From assembly GCF_001625215.2 (NCBI RefSeq), contig NC_030385.2, positions 35,055,598-35,119,597 of the forward strand: a stretch of DNA of 64,000 bases, written 5' to 3'. Source of the DNA: Daucus carota subsp. sativus. Taxonomy: Eukaryota; Streptophyta; Magnoliopsida; Apiales; Apiaceae. Made by a program: the position numbers and the translations under genes. How positions within the stretch are numbered: position 1 is the stretch's first letter; each line of letters starts with the position of its first letter. Below are positions 23,896 to 34,314 of the stretch, piece by piece. The notes under the pieces were generated by a model. That model searched no databases. It worked only from the letters and a program-made list of their open reading frames with translations, and had not been told where the DNA came from.

Positions 23896-23943
23896 TCAAT
23901 ATTTTCTTCTGCCAAAAAAAAAAAAAAACCTCAATATTTTCTT
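23896..23943 (+). repeat. 22-bp poly(A) micro-insertion with target duplication
   Basis: CTGCC plus fifteen A and CC (23909-23930) sits between two copies of TCAATATTTTCTT (23896-23908 and 23931-23943). The same place in unit C (about 31165-31180) has one copy and no insert. It looks like an extremely 5'-truncated retroposition event. Confidence 0.75.
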
Positions 23944-24828
23944 AAGTTTACCTAAACCGGCTCTGAATCAGCATTTAGTTTTATATGCAATCTACAGTAC
24001 AACATTACGAAATATAAGAAAAGCACACGATTTTTGGTTCGGTCTGACTGCGGAAGAAGAAAGTAACTTATTGATTTCACTCATGGGATTGTAGACTGCA
24101 ACCTTCACCTTGTGGCTGGTTAGATCCTGCATTTAACACCCATCCAAACACCTGATTTATATAGGATAAAGGTTTTATAAATAAAATTAGGATAAAGGTT
24201 TTATAAATAAAATTATGGATAATATACAGGTAAAAAAGGAACTCACTCCATCCCTCTTACAAATATTTTATTGTCATATCAAAATAATATTATTTTATTT
24301 ATAATAACTTGAACTATTAATTATATGTTATTTTTAGATACAATCAAATATTACAACCGGGTTCATTAAACATGTTGGTTCCTATCAAAATATAAAATCT
24401 CATAGTTCATATTTATTCTATCGTATTTTGAACATATAAAGAATGAAAATCGTATTCTAATTATAAAAACTAGTTGAATTTTGCAAAATATCATTTTATT
24501 TTGTTTTGAAAAAAAAAAGAAGAAATTGTATATGACTTACAAAACCTACACATATTTGATTTGAAACAACAAAGGTATAATTTATTTTATATATAAATAT
24601 TTATTATTAATATATAGAGTTAAGTTTTTTGGAGTCTTGGAATACTCATTATTTGTAATTTGATAGAATATAATTTAATGGTTCCAAATTTAATTTTGTT
24701 TTTCTTTACAATATTTTTAAACATACCACAAGTCATAACTATATTATCATGTTAGACTTGTAGTTAGGATACAATGCGTGCAAAAACCTAAAGACAAATC
24801 GTGAATCTGTTCTCCTTGTTCCACATCT
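23944..24828. other. Spacer upstream of F-box copy B
   Basis: AT-rich spacer shared in part with the upstream regions of copies C and E (for example TAGATACAATCAAA and CGTATTCTAATTAT). The last 60 bases (ACAATGCGTGCAAAAACC) are conserved before copies A, B and E and are the probable 5'UTR and core promoter. No other gene is seen. Confidence 0.5.
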
Positions 24829-25965
24829 ATGGCCAATAATTTTGACGGCGATATACCTGAAGACATAGTTAGAGAAATACTTTTGCGGCTTCCCGTGAAA
24901 CTATTGTTACAATACACATCGGTTTGCAAGACATGGCTATCCATAATCACAAGCCCGGATTTTATAAGCTCTCATACTCACCGGGCTTTGATGGTTTCTT
25001 TGATAGATCCCACACTACTCGCTATTAGAGGAGTTGATGAACTAATAATATCTGGAGTTGATGAACTAATGCTATTTTCTCGGGCTCGGGGTGGACTAAC
25101 TAATAATAATAATAATAATCATTCAAATACTAAGTTTGATCGCCTTGTCGTGCCTCATCTTTTTGGCATCAAACCTTTAGTCGTAAATTCTTGTAATGGC
25201 ATCATCTGTCTTGCTAATTTGGCTAATCAGAATGATTTAGTCTACTTATGGAATCCGTCGATCAGGAAGTGTAGGAAACTTCCTGATCCTCCTAGGCGGC
25301 GCAGTTTTAGATTTAAGATAGGGTTTGGTTATGATTCTATCTCAGCTGACTACAAGGTGGTTAGGTGCGATTATGATTATGATTATTTAAGGTATTTTGA
25401 AGCCAAAGTGCATGTGTACTCTACGAATGCTGATTGTTGGAGAAAAATTAGGCCTAATATACCTCTAGAGTATCAGAGATTAGGGAGGGCTAATCTTGTT
25501 GTGAATGGGGTAGTGTATTTTCAAGACAATGATGAGCTTATATCATTTGACCTGCACAAAGAGAGTTTTGGACGAATTCCACTTCCTGGCTCTCGTCGAC
25601 TACAGCTGTCATATGTCTTGGATTTTGAAGGCGCGGTAGCTATGGTATTTGGATATGTTGGTGATGAAGTAGGAGCTCATCTATGGACATTGGATGATGT
25701 TTCTGGCCAACTACCTTGGACCAAAAGATTTAGCATTGATGCTGATATGGACTCAGGCTTATGGCTAAGATGTTATCTGCGCGGAGAACAATTTTGTGGA
25801 AGAATCACAAACAAAAAAACTTACGATGTGTATAACATCTTGTATAACTACAAGAAGAAAGAGACTAAACTTTACAGAATTGATCGAGATGACTCCACTG
25901 TTTTAACAGGTATGATACACACAGAGACACTTGTTTCGCTTGGTGGTTTTGAACAATTGGAGTGA
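24829..25965 (+). CDS. F-box protein, FBA type (array copy B)
   Basis: Predicted SCF substrate receptor, 378 residues in one exon, starting MANNFDGDIPEDIV. The F-box is nearly identical to copy A (residues 8-50). FBA motifs are NGIICL, LWNPSIRKCRKLP, GFGYDSISADYKVVR, YSTNADCWRKI and LWTLDDVSGQLPW. An in-frame 24-bp tandem duplication (25030-25053 and 25054-25077) doubles GVDEL, and an Asn run (five Asn) is longer than in the other copies. Both changes lie between the F-box and the FBA region. Upstream DNA is shared with copy E. The gene appears intact. Confidence 0.92.
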   Translation: MANNFDGDIPEDIVREILLRLPVKLLLQYTSVCKTWLSIITSPDFISSHTHRALMVSLIDPTLLAIRGVDELIISGVDELMLFSRARGGLTNNNNNNHSNTKFDRLVVPHLFGIKPLVVNSCNGIICLANLANQNDLVYLWNPSIRKCRKLPDPPRRRSFRFKIGFGYDSISADYKVVRCDYDYDYLRYFEAKVHVYSTNADCWRKIRPNIPLEYQRLGRANLVVNGVVYFQDNDELISFDLHKESFGRIPLPGSRRLQLSYVLDFEGAVAMVFGYVGDEVGAHLWTLDDVSGQLPWTKRFSIDADMDSGLWLRCYLRGEQFCGRITNKKTYDVYNILYNYKKKETKLYRIDRDDSTVLTGMIHTETLVSLGGFEQLE

Positions 25966-26544
25966 GATGCCAACTAGAGACAACTTACCAACACTCCTAT
26001 ATCTTTTTCTTTAGTGCTCTCCAATTCTACTTGTTAATCTGTCCTGTGGTGTTTGATTAATATATCCTTTGATGTTTATTACTCTGTCCTTTGTTGTAAT
26101 TTGCTGGATTAAACATATATATACATGTTTGTTATTAGTACGTCTTGATTTAATTTGCTAGATCAAGCATCGCAGTTTATGTCAAGATTTAACAATAGTT
26201 TAACAGCTTAACATTCTTCTGCAATTGCATATTTCCTGGGAGCTCATGTTGACAAAGATGGAGTATTACCTCATGTATCCCTGATCCGTCTTTCTTATAT
26301 CTGTTAACAACTACATGTTGATGGAAAAAGAAATTAGACATAATGCTATGCCCTCAGTGGTGTAAAACGCGAAATAATTCCCCAAAAACGAGTCATGGGA
26401 TTGGCCTTGTGCCCGAAGTGGTAAGTTCCTCCTAACTAAGTTACAATAGTAACATCAGATGACTCAGATATTCTCGGCCTTGCAAATAAACTATCTGCTG
26501 CTCCCTATTATAATATATATTATCTACAAAACTTATCACTGCAA

Positions 26545-27470
26545 ACCAAAAGCTTTCTTAAAACTCTTCTGCTATAAACTCAATTTGCTTTCTTCCTCCT
26601 GCTTGGTGGATGTTGCTGGTCATAGACTGCATTCCCAACCATGGCCAGGGGATGATCTAGCCAAGAACATTCATGTATTGTCCAAATCTGTTCTTCATTA
26701 GCCAACACTTGTACTGTCATCGCTCCACTGTACAAGACGTGCATCTTCCCCCCTACAGCCACTGCATAGCAAGGCCAAAAGCCTCTGTGCAGGAGGTCGG
26801 GTTTTTTTTTTTTGTTGACAAAATGCATTCATTAAAAACACTGAATCACAGTCATCACAAATATCTGAACTGACAATACAACCTGATTTAGAATTAAAAT
26901 GAGCTAAATAACTAGTCATTTTATTTTCAGCTTGCTTAACAAACAAAATATTAATATTCGCGACAATAAAAATGATTACAATGGTTTCCCGAGCAATCCA
27001 GTCGACACTAACATTTCTGAAAATAGTAGCGTCACAATTGATCAGCACGCATAAAAATCATGTGATACACCAACCGATGCTGGAGGTCCCATATATTTAT
27101 ATTGAACAATCTTTCGTTGTGCAGGGTGAGCTCTTAGTATATGGATAATAATTTTTTGCCTGCTTGATTGGAGTTTGTAGATTACTATCACTGAAACATG
27201 TGAAATCTGTACGAGCCAAAATCACGGGCGCACAAAGCGTTCACCGTCTGGTGACAGGCTCATATGACCACACCTGATTGGTTGCAATCCTTTCTTGTTG
27301 GCCTTGACTAAAATCATCAGGATCATGCCATCAAAACATACATCTTTCATGCCATCGACACAGCCCTAAAAGGAAGAACAGGGTGGTGATCCACACACAC
27401 TATGCCGGACAATGGGCATCATCAAGCCGCCACAATTTTAGGTACGAGGGAGTAGGGACCACACACATAT
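26545..27470 (-). pseudogene. F-box/kelch-repeat gene relic (unit B), split by a LINE
   Basis: The minus strand reads GGKMHVLYSGAMTVQVLA, then EEQIWTIHECSWLDHPLAMV and GNAVYDQQ, a good match to the C-terminal kelch region of F-box/kelch proteins as I know them. The upstream kelch blocks (27140-27400) are shifted in frame and separated from the rest by a LINE fragment at 26811-27125. It is a dead copy, about 0.6 kb without the insert. Confidence 0.65.
26811..27125 (-). mobile_element. 5'-truncated LINE (L1-type) with RNase H tail
   Basis: On the minus strand this reads INCDATIFRNVSVDWIARET, then NILFVKQAENKMTSYLAHF, the pattern of the RNase H domain found at the 3' end of plant L1 LINEs. It is followed by a short 3'UTR and a poly(A) tail, seen as a T run at 26812-26823. 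Short similar flanks (TGTGCAGG) may be the target duplication. The equivalent place in unit C has no insert. Confidence 0.7.
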
Positions 27471-27556
27471 AAATGTTGGAAAATGTGGATAGAAAACATT
27501 GGGAAGTTGTTTTGAGCCAAGATCTTAAATAGGCTTGGGTGTTTGGGTGTGTTAGC

Positions 27557-27660
27557 GATCAGGTGCGGATCTAGACCTTTTAACACTTTTGTAAAATTTA
27601 AAATAATCAAAAATTGTAAAACAAAATTTTAAGGGGACACGGGCTTCCTAAATCCGTCCC
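27557..27660. mobile_element. Small MITE-like insertion
   Basis: About 105 bp present here but absent from the equivalent place in units A and C. The ends AGGTGCGGATCTAG and CTAAATCCGTCCC form an imperfect inverted repeat, as in small hAT-type MITEs. The family is uncertain. Confidence 0.45.
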
Positions 27661-28428
27661 GGTTTGCAACAAGTTATGGTTGGGAATGGGTATGCCTTAT
27701 TTCTTGTGAGAGTATAATATGTGTTTCTGTTTGATTTTTGCAAAATATCATTCTATTTTGTTTAAAACATAAAAAAAGAGGAGATTATATTTTATTCACA
27801 ACACCTACTTGCATTTGATTTAGAAAAATTGAAAATATAATTTCTTTTATATATAAATATTTTTATATTTTTTATTATTTAATCGGTGCTCATACCCAAC
27901 ATGTTACCCTCCATACTATATTATACTATAATAAGCCAACATGAGTATAATTTGTAGTCCAAATTTTTAGTTATATTTTTTGGTTTGGTACTCTCTAAAC
28001 CTACAAGTCTACAACATGTGGATGTCTATTACTCTTACATTGTTAAATAATTTTATATAATGACAATATGATATCATACAATTTTATAAAAAAAATATAA
28101 TGATGTTAAAAATAAAATTAATAATATTCAGTTTTGAATATATTTTTTTTAACAAAACCTTCATATAACTGTTTTTTAACTCTAACGTGTTCTATTTTAA
28201 TACAAACACTAACATTACATAACCCTTTCTAACTCTAATCTGTTACACGACAAATATCTTTTTTCATACTTATAAAGATATACAAAATATGAAATATCGG
28301 ATTTAAATTTAATTGAATAATAAGCATCACATATTAATAAATCATAAAAGTTAAATTTTCGTGAGAACATATAATCAGTTGGTTAATATAATTTAATTAA
28401 AATTTAACTCATTAATATTAAAAAATTA
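27661..28428. other. Spacer upstream of F-box copy C
   Basis: The first 240 bases match the flank around 20480-20540 and 21391-21470 (CAAAATATCATTCTATTTTG, ACCTACTTGCATTTGATTTA), which shows what that site looked like before the retroposon inserted. The rest is AT-rich with no recognised feature. Confidence 0.5.
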
Positions 28429-28723
28429 CTCCCTCCGTCCCTATTTATCTGTCCATTTTGGAAGTAAAAATTTGTCCCTATTTATCTGTCCATTTATACT
28501 TTCAAAGCTAATTTAATGATAGTTTTTCAAATATATCTCCATAATTTCAATTTTCAAGACTTGACTTATTTAAAACTTGGTTGAATTCATGTTTTCAAGA
28601 CATAAAGTAGGGGTATTCCACTATTTTCAAGATATTAATTAGAGGTATTTAATGAAAAAATTCATACAATCAATTATTCCTTGGTATGTGTTTTTTTTTC
28701 CAAAATGGACAGGACGGAGGGAG
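28429..28723. mobile_element. Stowaway-type MITE (Tc1/mariner)
   Basis: 295 bp with inverted ends CTCCCTCCGTCC and GGACGGAGGGAG and a TA target duplication (28427-28428 and 28724-28725). It lies 120 bp upstream of F-box copy C, within its likely promoter. Confidence 0.9.
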
Positions 28724-28843
28724 TAATAAAATAATGTTAAACTTTGAAAAATAAATTACCAAAAAGGCTAGTATACATAAGGATATAATCCGTCCAAAGA
28801 CCTAAAGACAAATCGTGCATCTGTTCCACCTTGTTCTTCGTCT

Positions 28844-29938
28844 ATGGCCAACAATTTCGACGGCGATATATCTGAAGACATAGTTAGAGAAATACTTTTG
28901 CGGCTTCCCGTGAAACTATTGTTACGATACATGTCGGTGTGCAAGACATGGCTTTCCATAATCACAAGCCCGGATTTTATAAGCTCTCATACTCAGCGTG
29001 CCTTGATGGTGTCCTTGATAGATCCCACACTACTCGCTTATAGAGGAGTTGATGAACTAATATTATTCTCTCGGGCTCGGGATGGACTAACTAATAATAA
29101 TCATTCAAATAATCTCCTTGTCATGCCTCGTCTTTTTGGCTTCACACCTTTAGTTATAAATTCTTGTAATGGCATCATCTGTGTTGCTAATTCGGTTAAT
29201 CATAATGATTTATTCCACCTATGGAATCCAGCGATCAGGAAGTGTAGGAAACTTCCTCATCCTCCTAGGCGGCGCAGTTATAGATATATAATAGGGTTTG
29301 GTTATGATTCTATCTCAGCCGACTACAAGGTGGTTAGGTGCGAGTGTGATTATCCAAGGGACTTTAAAGCCAACAAAGTCCATGTGTACTCCGCGAATGC
29401 TGATTGTTGGAGAGAAATTAGGCCTACTATACCTCTAGAGCACGGTTTGAGATCAGGAAGGGCTGATATTGTTGTGAACGGGGTAGTGTATTTTGAAAAC
29501 TTTGATGAGCTTATATCATTTGACCTGCACAAAGAGATTTTTGGACGAATTCCACTTCCTAGCACTCATCTACAACCGAAGTCAGATTTATTGGATTTTG
29601 AAGGCGCGGTGGCTATGGTATTTGAAAATGTTGGTGATGAAGTGGGAGCTCATCTATGGACATTGGATGATGTTTCTGGCCGTGTAACTTGGACCAAAAG
29701 ATTTAGCATCGATGCTGATCCGGACTCACGCTTATGGCTAATATGTTATTTGGGCGGGGGACAATTTTGTGGAAGAATCACAAACAAAAAAACTTACGGT
29801 CTGTATAACATCTTGTGCAACTATGAGAAGAAAGAGACTAAACTTTACAGAATTGATCGAGATGACTCCACTTGCTTAACAGGTATGATACACACAGAGA
29901 CAATTGTTTCGCTCGGTGGTTTTGAACAATTGGAGTGA
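28844..29938 (+). CDS. F-box protein, FBA type (array copy C)
   Basis: Predicted SCF substrate receptor, 364 residues in one exon, starting MANNFDGDISEDIV. The F-box is at residues 8-50 (REILLRLPVKLLLRY, CKTWLS). FBA motifs are NGIICV, LWNPAIRKCRKLP, GFGYDSISADYKVVR, YSANADCWREI (Ala replaces the Thr seen in the paralogs) and LWTLDDVSGRVTW. It lacks both 24-bp duplications seen in copies A and B. A Stowaway MITE ends 120 bp upstream and may supply or disturb promoter sequence. The frame is intact. Confidence 0.92.
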   Translation: MANNFDGDISEDIVREILLRLPVKLLLRYMSVCKTWLSIITSPDFISSHTQRALMVSLIDPTLLAYRGVDELILFSRARDGLTNNNHSNNLLVMPRLFGFTPLVINSCNGIICVANSVNHNDLFHLWNPAIRKCRKLPHPPRRRSYRYIIGFGYDSISADYKVVRCECDYPRDFKANKVHVYSANADCWREIRPTIPLEHGLRSGRADIVVNGVVYFENFDELISFDLHKEIFGRIPLPSTHLQPKSDLLDFEGAVAMVFENVGDEVGAHLWTLDDVSGRVTWTKRFSIDADPDSRLWLICYLGGGQFCGRITNKKTYGLYNILCNYEKKETKLYRIDRDDSTCLTGMIHTETIVSLGGFEQLE

Positions 29939-30284
29939 GATGCCAGCAGCCAACTAGAGACAACTTACTAACACTCTTATATCTTTTTCTTTAGTGCTCT
30001 CGAATTCTACTTGTTACTCAGTATGTAGCTATTTTTCATTCACTAGTTCCAGTTTGATTAATCTGTCCTGTGGTATTTGATTAATATGTCCATTGATGTT
30101 TATTACTCTGTCCTTTGTTGATATTAATTAGTTAGTATAAACATATAAATGTTTTTAACAAGTGCGTCTTGATTAACTTGCTAGATAACAAGCATTGCAG
30201 TTTGTGTTAAAATTTAACAATAGCTTAACAGCTTAACATTCTTCTGCAATTGCGTATTTCCTTGTCACTTCCTGGTCACTGCAA

Positions 30285-30910
30285 ACCTAAATCTTTCTTA
30301 AAACTCCTCTGCTGTAAACTTAATTTTCTTTCTTCCTCCTGCTTGGTGGATGTTGCCGGTCATAGACTGCATTCCCAACCATGGCCAGGGGATGATATTC
30401 CAAGAACATTCATGTATTGTCCAAATCTGTTCTTCATTAGCCAACACTTGTACGGTCATCACTCCCCTGTGCAAGACGTGCATCTTCCCCCCCATAGCCA
30501 CTGCATAGCAAGGCCAAAAGCCTCTGTGCAGGAGGTCGGGTATTTAAATCCACACATTAGTACATGGACAATACATTTCTGCCTGCTTGACTGGAGTTTG
30601 TAGATCACTATCACTGAAACATGTGAAATTTTTACGAGCCAAAATCAAGGGCGCACAAAGCGTCCACCATCTGGTGACATGCTCATACGACCACACCTGA
30701 TTGGTTGCATTCTTTTCTTGTTGGCCTTCACTAAAATCATCAGGATCATGCCATCGAAACATACATCTTTCCTGCCATTGACACAGCCCTAAAGTAGGAA
30801 AGACATCCACTTTGTGAAGGAAGAACAGGGTGGTGATCCACACAGACTCTGCCGGACAATGGGCATTATCAAGCTGCCACAATTTTAGGTACGAGGGACC
30901 ACACACATAA
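30285..30910 (-). pseudogene. F-box/kelch-repeat gene relic (unit C, best preserved)
   Basis: On the minus strand one frame gives QWQERCMFRWHDPDDFSEG, ATNQVWSYEHVTRWW, PLILARKNFTC and AEMYCPCTNVW, and another gives AMGGKMHVLHRGVMTVQVLA and QIWTIHECSW. These follow the order of kelch repeats in plant F-box/kelch proteins of the SKIP30/At1g16250 kind. At least one frameshift separates the two blocks, and no F-box remains. It ends about 350 bp from the stop of copy C, tail to tail. Confidence 0.7.
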
Positions 30911-31526
30911 ATGTTGAAAAATGTGGAGAGAAAACATTTGCAAGTTGTTTTGAGCCAAGATTTGAGTAGGCTTGTGTGTGTGTTTGCAACAACTTATGGT
31001 TGGGATGCGTTATTTCTTGTGAGAGTTTGCCAAGGTTTATAAAAGTACTCAAAACGACTAAAAGATGGATGTGTTATGATGATCCAAGTATCTTTATCTT
31101 TAGTATTGGAGATGTTCCAAGTATCTTTATCTTCTCACTTTTCAGTTTTTAGTTTGAACAACTTCAATATTTTCTTAAGTTTACCTAAACCGGCTTTGAA
31201 TCAGCATTTAGTTTTATATGCAATCCACAACATTACAAAATATAAGAAAAGCAAACGGTTTTTGGTTCCCTCTGACTGCGGAAGAAGAGAGTAACTTATT
31301 GGTTTCACTTTCATGGGATTGTAGACTGCCTAAACCTTTACCTGTTAGATCTCGCATTTCCCGCCCATTCAAACACCTAACTAAAATAGGATAAAGATTT
31401 TATAAATAAAATCACTCACTCCATCAACATATTGCCCTCTTGCAAAGACTATATTATCATATCAAAATAATATTATTTTATTTATAATTACTTGAAATAT
31501 CAATAATATATTATATTTAGATACAA
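30911..31526. other. Spacer between units C and D
   Basis: Matches the flank downstream of unit A (23660-24240) closely, including TTTAGTTTGAACAACTTCAA without the poly(A) micro-insertion. No gene is seen. Confidence 0.5.
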
Positions 31527-32207
31527 TCAAACATTACAGAATTGATCGAGATGACTACACTGTTTTAACAGGTATGATACACACAGAGACACTTGTTTCT
31601 CTTGGAGGTTTTGAACAAGTGGAGTGAGATGCCAACTAGAGACAACTTACCAACACTCTTATATCTTTTTCTTTAGTGCTCTCGAATTCTACTTGTTACT
31701 CAGTATGTAGCTATTTTTCATTTTCTAGTTCCTGAATTATGCTTTCCAGTTTGATTAATCTGTCCTGTGGTGTTTGATTAATATGTCCATTGATGTTTAT
31801 TACTCTGTCCTTTGTTGATATTAATTAGTTAGTATAAACATATAAATGTTTTTAATAAGTACGTCTTGATTTAACTTGCTAGATAACAAGCATTGCAGTT
31901 TGTGTTAAAATTCAACAATAGTTTAACAGCTTAACATTTTTCTGCAATTGCGTATTTCCTGGTCACTGCAAACCTAAATCTTTCTTAAAACTCCTCTGCT
32001 GTAAACTTAATTTGCTTTCTTCATCCTGCTTGGTGGATGTGGCTGGTCATAGACTGCATCCCAACCATGGCGGGGGATGATCTAGCCAAGAACATTCATG
32101 TATTATCCAAATCTGTTCTTCATTAGCCAACACTAGCTTGTACAGTCATCACTTCCCAGTACAAAACGTGCATCTTCCCCCCTACAACCACCGCATCAAA
32201 CATTACA
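31527..32207 (+). pseudogene. Inserted F-box gene fragment (unit D)
   Basis: About 657 bp holding only the last 29 codons of an FBA-type gene (31539-31627, ending GMIHTETLVSLGGFEQVE), its 3' flank and part of the antisense kelch relic. It is flanked by a 12-bp direct repeat TCAAACATTACA (31527-31538 and 32196-32207). The sequence outside both repeats is continuous with the uninterrupted spacer before copy B (about 24340-24370). The fragment most resembles unit E downstream of the stop codon but resembles units B and C at its first 20 bases, so it is mosaic. It cannot encode a protein. Confidence 0.85.
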
Positions 32208-32224
32208 ACCAGTTTCATCAAAAG

Positions 32225-32870
32225 TGGTACAATCTCTTAAATTTTTATATAATAAATATATTGGGGTTTTTTTTACTAATAATCAAGTTTAGAAGAATTT
32301 TTGCAAAAATACTGTCACTGTTTAAAACAACTTGTAAAAATACTATATTTCAAAATTTTTTTTGCAAAAATATGGTAGTTGCATATGCTCCCATATCTGC
32401 AATTGCTAGCAATCATATATGCAACTACAAATGCAACTTTGACGAAATCGGTTGAAAATTACATTTAGTTGCAAATAAGTTGTAAGCGGTTTCAAATGAC
32501 GAAAAATGAGTGCCCCTGCAGGGCTAATACTAATATTACAAAAGCAATCATGAAATCAACTAAAATCAAATCAAAAATCGTCCCAAACCAGCAAATTGAA
32601 ATCGAAGAGATTTAGGAGAGAGAGGGAGATTTCGAAGTTAAGTTATAATTTAAAAGAGAGATAAAGATATGGAGTGAAATCGGAGAGAGAGTATAGGGAG
32701 GAAGACAAAGCGAGAAGGGGGAAGCGAAGATTTACTCAGTTTGTTTAAAAAGTTTGTTTTTTAAAGAAAACGTAAACATGCATGCAACAAATAGAGGAAA
32801 ACCCTATTACTACAAATATTATGCTAAAAATAGCATGAGTGACAAATACCTTAAAATATTTTCTATCATA
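32225..32870. other. About 650-bp insertion of unknown type upstream of copy E
   Basis: This stretch is present before copy E but absent from the matching spacer before copy B. It contains a purine-rich block (GAGAGAGAGGGAG near 32610) and repeated GCAAAAATA and TGCAACT words. The ends are not clear and no terminal repeats were seen. No gene is present. Confidence 0.5.
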
Positions 32871-33605
32871 TTAACTTTTATCAAGCTATAAAATCTCATG
32901 GTTCATATTTATTCTCCTGTATTTTGAAAATATAAAGAACGAAAATCGTATTCTAATTATGGAAACTATTTCTGTTTGATTTTCGCAAAACATCATTTTA
33001 TTTTGTTTAGAACAAAAAAAAGAAGAAATTGTATGTAATTTACAAAACCTACACATATTTGATTTAAAACATAAAAGGTATAATTTATTTTATATATAAA
33101 TATTTTTTATTAATATATAGAGTTAAGTTTTTTAGAGTTGGTGGAGTCGAAATTGGATAAAATATAATCTAATGAATCTAATTTGAATATTTTTTTTGTC
33201 TAATTTTTCTTCTTTTCTTTTGTGTCAGGGCCTAAAATTTTTTTAAACATACCACAGCTATATCAGAGCAACCATAAGAAGCCATTAGCTAAAAGTTTAG
33301 GTGGCTTTCCAAAATTAAAAAATTTAGCCAATGCCCACGAAAAACACCACTCCAACCATAGCAAGCCATTGTCTATAGTTATAGCCATCCCCTGTGGATG
33401 ACTATATTTGTCAAAACACTACAGATCTGTAGTGAATTCCACGTCATCTCCTGCAATTTATTTTCCTCCTTCTCGCTGATTACATATAAATTATTACCAT
33501 ATTAAACTGATATATTCTATTTATAACAATCTAAATATTAATAACATACTATTTTTAAATTACAGTCAACCAATATAGCCAATATCATTGAAGCAAACTG
33601 TCTTA

Positions 33606-34283
33606 GAGCATCTCCAACCATCTAATGCCCTTGGCTAAAAGATGAGTTGGCATACTTAAAATAAAAAGATTTAGCCAACAGCTCCAAAAACTCAACTCCA
33701 ACCATGATGAGCTGTTGTCTATAAATTTAGCCAACCTCTTATGGATGGCTAAATTTGTCGAACCTCTACAGGTCTGTAAGAAAATCTGTAGGAAGATTGT
33801 ACATCATTTATTACCATATTGAACTGATATATTCTATTTTAACAATTTAAAACATTAATAACATACTCCCTCCGTCCCATCCAATTCTTTACATTGGGTT
33901 TGGGCACGGAGGTTAAGAAATATGTATAAAGTAGTAGAAAAGAGAAAAAAAAGTGGGTGAAGTGGTGGGACCCACTGATTTTTAATATATAAAAGAGAGA
34001 TAGTGGAGTAAAAGTAGTGTGAAAAGGGAGAAAAAGTGGGAAAGTGGTGGGACCCATTAACTATTTTAGGAAAGTTTTGTAATGTAAAGAAATGGGTGGG
34101 ACGGCCAAATAAGGAAACTGTAAAGAACCTGGTGGGACGGAGGGAGTACTATTTTTAATTTATAGCCAACCAATATAGCCAGTACTATTGTAGCAAAATG
34201 TCTTACAGATTCAGCAAACTTTACATAATGTCTTACAGGTCCAATTTAGCCAACGATTATAGCCAACACCGTTGGAGATGCTC
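33606..34283. mobile_element. Harbinger/Tourist-like MITE (inner copy)
   Basis: Inverted ends GAGCATCTCCAAC and GTTGGAGATGCTC with TTA target duplications (33603-33605 and 34284-34286), the signature of PIF/Harbinger elements. It is 678 bp long, of which 281 bp is an inserted Stowaway. No transposase is present. Confidence 0.8.
33866..34146. mobile_element. Stowaway-type MITE nested in the Harbinger-like MITE
   Basis: 281 bp with ends CTCCCTCCGTCCC and GGGACGGAGGGAG and a TA duplication (33864-33865 and 34147-34148). It is younger than the element it interrupts. Confidence 0.9.
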
Positions 34284-34314
34284 TTACAAGTTCAGCAAAT
34301 TTTACATGGGTCCT

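Noticed and set aside
29350-29565. Minus-strand frames inside the F-box genes
   Set aside because: Shadows of the FBA coding sequence that recur in all paralogs.
30544-30906. 120-codon frame as a functional F-box/kelch protein
   Set aside because: Only part of the kelch text is in this frame, the rest is shifted, and the F-box is missing, so it is called a relic.
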